Shown here: piece by piece, positions 59,856 through 64,000 of the stretch
Layout: each line of letters begins with the position of its first letter
Numbering within the stretch: the stretch's first letter is position 1
Assembly: GCA_034717695.1 (NCBI GenBank)
Contig: JAYELS010000080.1
Location: 1-64,000, forward strand
From: NAT127 sp034717695
Lineage (GTDB): Bacteria; Pseudomonadota; Gammaproteobacteria; Pseudomonadales; Porticoccaceae
DNA length: 64,000 nt
Direction of reading: 5' to 3'
Made by a program: the position numbers and the translations under genes
The notes under the pieces: model-generated
Told to the model about the DNA's origin: nothing
The model's database searches: none
The model's input: only the letters and a program-made list of their open reading frames with translations

Positions 59856-61508
59856 ATGGGTGACAGTCACCTGTTCGAGAATTTCAATGGCGATATGTTG
59901 CCACCCCACGGCGCCCTGCTGCGCCGCCAGGCGGCGCGCCACGGTGAGCGCCTGTTCGCCATCATTGATGACGACCGCATCAGCTACGGCGAGCTGTACC
60001 GCCAGGCGGAGGCGGTGGCCCGGGGCATGATTTCCCGGGGCATTCGCCGCGGTGATCGGGTGGGCATCTTCATGCCCAACTGCGCGGAATTCATGCTGGC
60101 CTACTTTGCCTGCCACCTGCTCGGTGCCATCGTGGTCACCATCAATGCCCGCTACAAAAGCCACGAGCTGGCCCACGCCCTCGGCTTTTCCGATATTCGC
60201 CTGTTGTTCACCACGGCTCGCATCGACGACCACGTCAATTTTGGCGACCTGTTGTTCCAGACCGCCCCGGACCTGGCCGCCTGCACCGCCGACGCACCCC
60301 TGGCCCTCGCCAACGCACCGCTGCTGCAAACCATCGTATTGTGCGGCGATTCGCCCCGGCCCCCCTTCGTACCCCTCGCGGCGCTGATCGACGAAGGGGC
60401 CTCGCTCCCCGCCGATGAGCTGGCTGATCTGCACGAAACCGGCAGTGTCGACGATATTGCGGTGATGCTGTTCACCTCCGGCACCTCGGCGGCCCCCAAG
60501 GCCTGCCAGCTGACCCACCGCGCCATCTACCAAACCTGGGCCTTCACCTACCCGGAATCCGCCGAGCTCAAGGCGGGGGAGAAGATCTGGGTGCCCATGC
60601 CCTGTTTCCATGTGGGCGGCATCGGCCTCACCGCCGGCGCCCTGGCCCACGGGGCATGCTTTTTAAGCTCCATCCACCACCAGAGTTCGGCGGCACTGCG
60701 ACTGATCCGCAATGAACGCCCCGAGCATTTGTACCCGGGATTCTTCACCCTGTTGTTGCCGGTGTTGCGCGAACCGGACTACAGCCCGGCGGACTTCGCC
60801 CAGGTGCGCACCGTGGTGGCCATCGCCCCCTACGAAACCCACCTGATGATGAAGGAGATGATGCCCCCCGAGATCCTCGTCTTTCAGCTGTTCGGCATGA
60901 CCGAGGCGGCGGGCTACGTATCCTTTACCCGGCGTTCCATGGCGGAGGATCTGCGTCTCAAGACCAACGGTCTGCCCGTTGCTGGCTGCGAGGTGCGCAT
61001 CGCCCGGGAAGAGGACGACCAGGTGCTGCCGGTGGGGGAGGAGGGCGAGATCCAGTTCCGCGGCCCCAACGCCTTTCACTCCTACTACAAGGACGAGGCC
61101 GCCACCCGCGCCACCATTCTACCGGGGGGCTGGGTCAAGACCGGCGACTGCGGGCGCCTGGATGAAACCGGCGCGGTGTACTTTCTTGGCCGCATCAAGG
61201 ATATGCTCAAGGTCGGTGGCGAGAACGTCGCCGCCGCCGAGATCGAGGCCTACCTGGGCCGCCACCCGGCGGTCAAGCTCGCCCAGGTGGTGGCCCGCCC
61301 CGACGATTACTACGGCGAGGTGGCAGTGGCCTTCGTCGAACTGATGCCGGGGCAGTCCGCCAGCGGTCGGGAACTGATGGATTTCTGCAAGGGCAAGCTG
61401 GCCAGTTTCAAGGTGCCCCGTGATGTGATATTCGTCACCGAGTGGCCCATGTCCGCCACCAAGATCCAGAAGTTCAAGCTGCGCCAGCAGCTCGCGGGGC
61501 AGGGCTGA
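59856..61508 (+). CDS. Acyl-CoA synthetase (AMP-forming)
   Basis: 550 aa. Adenylate-forming signatures: LFTSGTSAAPKACQLTHR (about 205), LFGMTEAAGYVSF (about 345), and GRIKDMLKVGGENVAAAEIE (hinge, about 445). The C-terminal Lys region ATKIQKFKLR is present. It activates a carboxylic acid with ATP and CoA, so the carboxylase and hydratase can act. Its stop overlaps the MFS start (TGATG). Confidence 0.93.
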   Translation: MGDSHLFENFNGDMLPPHGALLRRQAARHGERLFAIIDDDRISYGELYRQAEAVARGMISRGIRRGDRVGIFMPNCAEFMLAYFACHLLGAIVVTINARYKSHELAHALGFSDIRLLFTTARIDDHVNFGDLLFQTAPDLAACTADAPLALANAPLLQTIVLCGDSPRPPFVPLAALIDEGASLPADELADLHETGSVDDIAVMLFTSGTSAAPKACQLTHRAIYQTWAFTYPESAELKAGEKIWVPMPCFHVGGIGLTAGALAHGACFLSSIHHQSSAALRLIRNERPEHLYPGFFTLLLPVLREPDYSPADFAQVRTVVAIAPYETHLMMKEMMPPEILVFQLFGMTEAAGYVSFTRRSMAEDLRLKTNGLPVAGCEVRIAREEDDQVLPVGEEGEIQFRGPNAFHSYYKDEAATRATILPGGWVKTGDCGRLDETGAVYFLGRIKDMLKVGGENVAAAEIEAYLGRHPAVKLAQVVARPDDYYGEVAVAFVELMPGQSASGRELMDFCKGKLASFKVPRDVIFVTEWPMSATKIQKFKLRQQLAGQG

Positions 61509-62908
61509 TGGCCGGGCCGGCGGGGGAGAGCGGCGTGGCCGAGCCGCGCCAGGGAGGCCTGCTCCTGGACGGCTTTCACGCCTGGCAGGGGCTGTTGCTT
61601 CTCACCCTCGCCTATGTGCTCGCCTTCGTCGACCGCCAGATTCTCAATCTGTTGGTGGACCCGGTAAAGCGCGACCTGCTGCTCAGCGATACCCAGGTGA
61701 GCCTGCTGCAGGGCATTGCCTTCACCGCCACCTATGTGCTGTTCGGGCCCCTGTTCGGGCGCTGGGTGGATGCGGGCAACCGCCGCAATATCGTGGTGCT
61801 GGGGGTGGTGATCTGGAGCGGCTTCACGGTGCTGTGCGGCTTTGCCGACAGTTTTTGGGAGTTGTTTTTCGCCCGCGCAGGCATCGGCGCCGCCGAGGCC
61901 TGCCTCGCTCCGGCCGCCTGGTCGATGATCGCCGACTATTTCAGCGCCAAGCGGCTGCCCCGGGCCATGAGTCTCTTTTTGATGGCGCCCTATATCGGCG
62001 GCGGCCTCGCCCTGATCGCCGGTGGGGTGGTGATCGCCGCCCTGGCGGAGATCGGTTCGATGCCGGCCTGGCTTGCGGGCTTTACCACCTGGCAACTGAT
62101 TTTCGTGCTGATCGGCGTGCCCGGCATCGTCATGGGTGTTGCCATCCTGACTGTTCGCGAGCCGCCCCGCCGGGTGGCCGCCGCCGGCGCGGGTGCGGCT
62201 GATCGACATTATTCGGTGCGGGAGGCGGTGGCGTTCTTTATTACCCGGCGAGGGTTTTACCTGCGCTTTTACGGCGGTATCTCCCTGCTGGTGATTGTGC
62301 TCTACGCCCTGCCGGCGTGGCTGCCCGCCTATTTCATGCGGCACTACGACGCCGACCCGGCCGCGGTGGGATTGCAATACGGCGTGCTGGTGCTGGTGAT
62401 GGGCTCGGTGGGGGTGCTCACCGGCCCTTCGGTGGGGCGTTGGTTGGCGCGACGCGGGTTCGTCGACACCCAGATCCGGGTCGCCGCCATGGCGTGCCTC
62501 GCCATCGTGCCCTTTTGCGTATTGCTGCCGCTGATGCCCAGTTACCCCCTGGCATTGCTGGTGGCCGCGGGGGCGACGTTCTTCTACAGCCTGCCCCAAG
62601 CCATGTCCGCTTCCGCCCTGCAGATGGTGACCCCCAATCGCCTCCGGGGCGTGGCGGTGTCCCTCTATGTGTTCGCCCTGTCGGGGATCGGCCTGGGTGT
62701 TGCCCCCACCGCCGTGGCCCTGGTGACGGATTATGTTTTCCGCGATCCCGCTCGGGTGGGGGAGTCCCTGGCGCTGGTCTGCACCCTCTGTGCCCTGGGG
62801 GGCGGCTGGCTGCTGTACGGCGCGCTGCCCCTCTACCGCGCCGCCCTCGCCGGGCTTGACGACAACTCCTCAACTTCGACCCCAGGAGCCGACCATGCAT
62901 CCCACTGA
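61508..62908 (+). CDS. MFS transporter
   Basis: 466 aa, about 12 membrane segments. FDRQIL-type TM1 (VLAFVDRQILNLLVDPVKRDL) and GRWVDAGNRRN (motif A) resemble the anion:cation symporter branch of MFS; LAPAAWSMIADYF is also typical. It may take up the acid substrate across the inner membrane or export an intermediate. It overlaps the next P450 gene by 14 nt. Confidence 0.88.
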   Translation: MAGPAGESGVAEPRQGGLLLDGFHAWQGLLLLTLAYVLAFVDRQILNLLVDPVKRDLLLSDTQVSLLQGIAFTATYVLFGPLFGRWVDAGNRRNIVVLGVVIWSGFTVLCGFADSFWELFFARAGIGAAEACLAPAAWSMIADYFSAKRLPRAMSLFLMAPYIGGGLALIAGGVVIAALAEIGSMPAWLAGFTTWQLIFVLIGVPGIVMGVAILTVREPPRRVAAAGAGAADRHYSVREAVAFFITRRGFYLRFYGGISLLVIVLYALPAWLPAYFMRHYDADPAAVGLQYGVLVLVMGSVGVLTGPSVGRWLARRGFVDTQIRVAAMACLAIVPFCVLLPLMPSYPLALLVAAGATFFYSLPQAMSASALQMVTPNRLRGVAVSLYVFALSGIGLGVAPTAVALVTDYVFRDPARVGESLALVCTLCALGGGWLLYGALPLYRAALAGLDDNSSTSTPGADHASH

Positions 62909-64000
62909 TCAAACGAAGGCCGCCAGTGTTCTGGACTGGGATGGCAAGGATCCATTCCCCTTCTACGAAACCCTGCGGGCCCAGGGCTCCCCCGTTTGGG
63001 ACGCCAAGGCCAACGCCTGGCTGGTGCTCGATTTTCAGCAATGCGTGGAGGCGGAGGCCAGCGAGGATGTCTTCGGCAACATCTACGCCAACGCCGATCC
63101 CATCCTCGCCCAGATCAAGGGTGGCACCGCCAATATCACCTTCAGCCAGGGGGAGGAGCACGCCCGCCTGCGGCGTTTTCACCTGGCATTGTTGGCGGCC
63201 CGACCGGTGGAGTCCTACCGGCTCAATCATGTTCGCCCGGTGATGGACTTTGTGTTCAATCGTCTGGTGCCCCGGGGCAAGGGCGATCTTGTGAAGGACA
63301 TGGCCGCCCAGATCGTGCCCCGGGTGATCTGCTCCCTGATGGGCATGCCCTGGGAGGATGACCGCGCCATTGCCCGCATCCTCGAACTCAACGACTGCAT
63401 CCTGCGCTTTGTCGGCGCCAATTACCGGGGCGACGAGCTGCGCCAGCAGGCCCTCGATGCCTCCGCCGAACTCAATGCCATGCTCCGGCCCCACGTGCGC
63501 GCCCGGCGGGAAAATCCCGGGGACGACTTCATCAGCCGCGTCTGGCAGGAGGCTCCCAGCGAGTACGGTGACGATCTCACCGAGGACGACGCCATCGCCA
63601 TCTGCCGGGAGCTGTATTTCGCCGCCAGCGACACCACCATCCACGGCACCGCCAATGCCCTCTACCTGCTGCTGAGCGATGGCGCCATTCGCACCCAGGT
63701 GGTGGCGGACCGGGACCGGGCGCTGAAAAGTCTGGTGGAGGAGGGCTTGAGGCTCTACAACGTGGTGCAGTTGCGCCACCGTATCGCCAAACAGGACACG
63801 GAAATGGGTGGCAAGCATATTCGCAAGGGCGACATGGTGCTGATGGTCCACGCCGCCGCCAACCGGGACCCCGGCCACTACGGCTGCCCCGCCCAGGTGG
63901 ACCTCGGCCGCAAGCTGGCGGCGGACCACCTCGCCTTTGGCCGCGGCCCGCGCTCCTGCGTCGGCGCCCAGCTGGCGCGGGTGGAGATGCGGGAGATCGT
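62895..64000 (+). CDS. Cytochrome P450, 3' end outside window
   Basis: 368 codons are visible from the ATG at 62895 (CCAGGAG upstream). I-helix motif FAASDTT, K-helix EEGLR (ExxR), and heme loop FGRGPRSCVG with Cys near 354 are present. It resembles the 48.1 kb P450 in length and in motifs (EEHARLRRF, ICRELYF). The C-terminal tail is missing. It is coupled to the MFS gene and belongs to the catabolic operon starting at 54.9 kb. Confidence 0.93.
   Translation, partial: MHPTDQTKAASVLDWDGKDPFPFYETLRAQGSPVWDAKANAWLVLDFQQCVEAEASEDVFGNIYANADPILAQIKGGTANITFSQGEEHARLRRFHLALLAARPVESYRLNHVRPVMDFVFNRLVPRGKGDLVKDMAAQIVPRVICSLMGMPWEDDRAIARILELNDCILRFVGANYRGDELRQQALDASAELNAMLRPHVRARRENPGDDFISRVWQEAPSEYGDDLTEDDAIAICRELYFAASDTTIHGTANALYLLLSDGAIRTQVVADRDRALKSLVEEGLRLYNVVQLRHRIAKQDTEMGGKHIRKGDMVLMVHAAANRDPGHYGCPAQVDLGRKLAADHLAFGRGPRSCVGAQLARVEMREI

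Overview
The window is one 64 kb stretch of a GC-rich, gene-dense gammaproteobacterial chromosome. The core gene orders tolA-tolB-pal-cpoB-queE-queC-tRNA-Lys, smc-zipA-ligA and a complete ccmABCDEFGHI operon are those of Pseudomonas-like Gammaproteobacteria. The accessory content is a MalT-type LuxR regulator, a TonB-dependent receptor, cytochromes P450, DUF1214 and sulfotransferase-like proteins, SDRs and acyl-CoA enzymes. That mix suggests an aerobic or facultative, probably marine, degrader of hydrophobic compounds; a relative of Halieaceae/Spongiibacteraceae is my inference, not a demonstrated placement.

Layout. 1-4.6 kb: Tol-Pal envelope genes and two queuosine genes. 4.65 kb: tRNA-Lys(UUU) with promoter and terminator. 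4.9-9.4 kb: accessory block (sulfotransferase-like, DUF1214, SnoaL-like, SDR, TetR). 9.5-15.7 kb: gcvP, a UDG-superfamily protein, two outer-membrane barrels, bolA and DUF4399. 15.7-18.8 kb: an oxygen-response locus with an Fnr/Anr regulator, a HemN-like protein lacking the radical-SAM cysteines and a tandem universal stress protein; near-consensus FNR boxes lie before ompW and in the hemN-like/usp divergent promoter. 19.0-26.3 kb: a PA3496-family small protein and cytochrome c maturation. 26.4-37.7 kb: smc, zipA, ligA, an MFS transporter, a TrmH-family methyltransferase, a GcvR-like ACT protein, an exported methyltransferase-fold protein, yheU and a hydrolase. 38.6-45.8 kb: a ten-gene Mrp/Mbh-type cation/proton antiporter operon with three MrpD/NuoL-M-N-like subunits. 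46-64 kb: a catabolic region running off the right edge.

In the catabolic region the TonB receptor would import a substrate, P450s and SDRs would oxidise it, a CoA ligase would activate the acid, and a biotin-dependent acyl-CoA carboxylase with an enoyl-CoA hydratase would feed beta-oxidation. A 906-residue MalT/LAL-type regulator sits in the middle. Both divergent promoters of the region (P450/TonB receptor and regulator/hydratase) carry a shared CTATCTTT/AAAGATAG dyad beside a GC-rich palindrome, a candidate operator.

Most noteworthy: the shared operator candidate, the HemN-like protein without its iron-sulfur cysteines beside a small FNR regulon, the Mbh-order antiporter operon, the signal-peptide-bearing methyltransferase-fold protein, and a recurring set of GC-rich hairpins without T tracts at gene 3' ends. 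I saw no CRISPR array, rRNA, insertion sequence or integrase.
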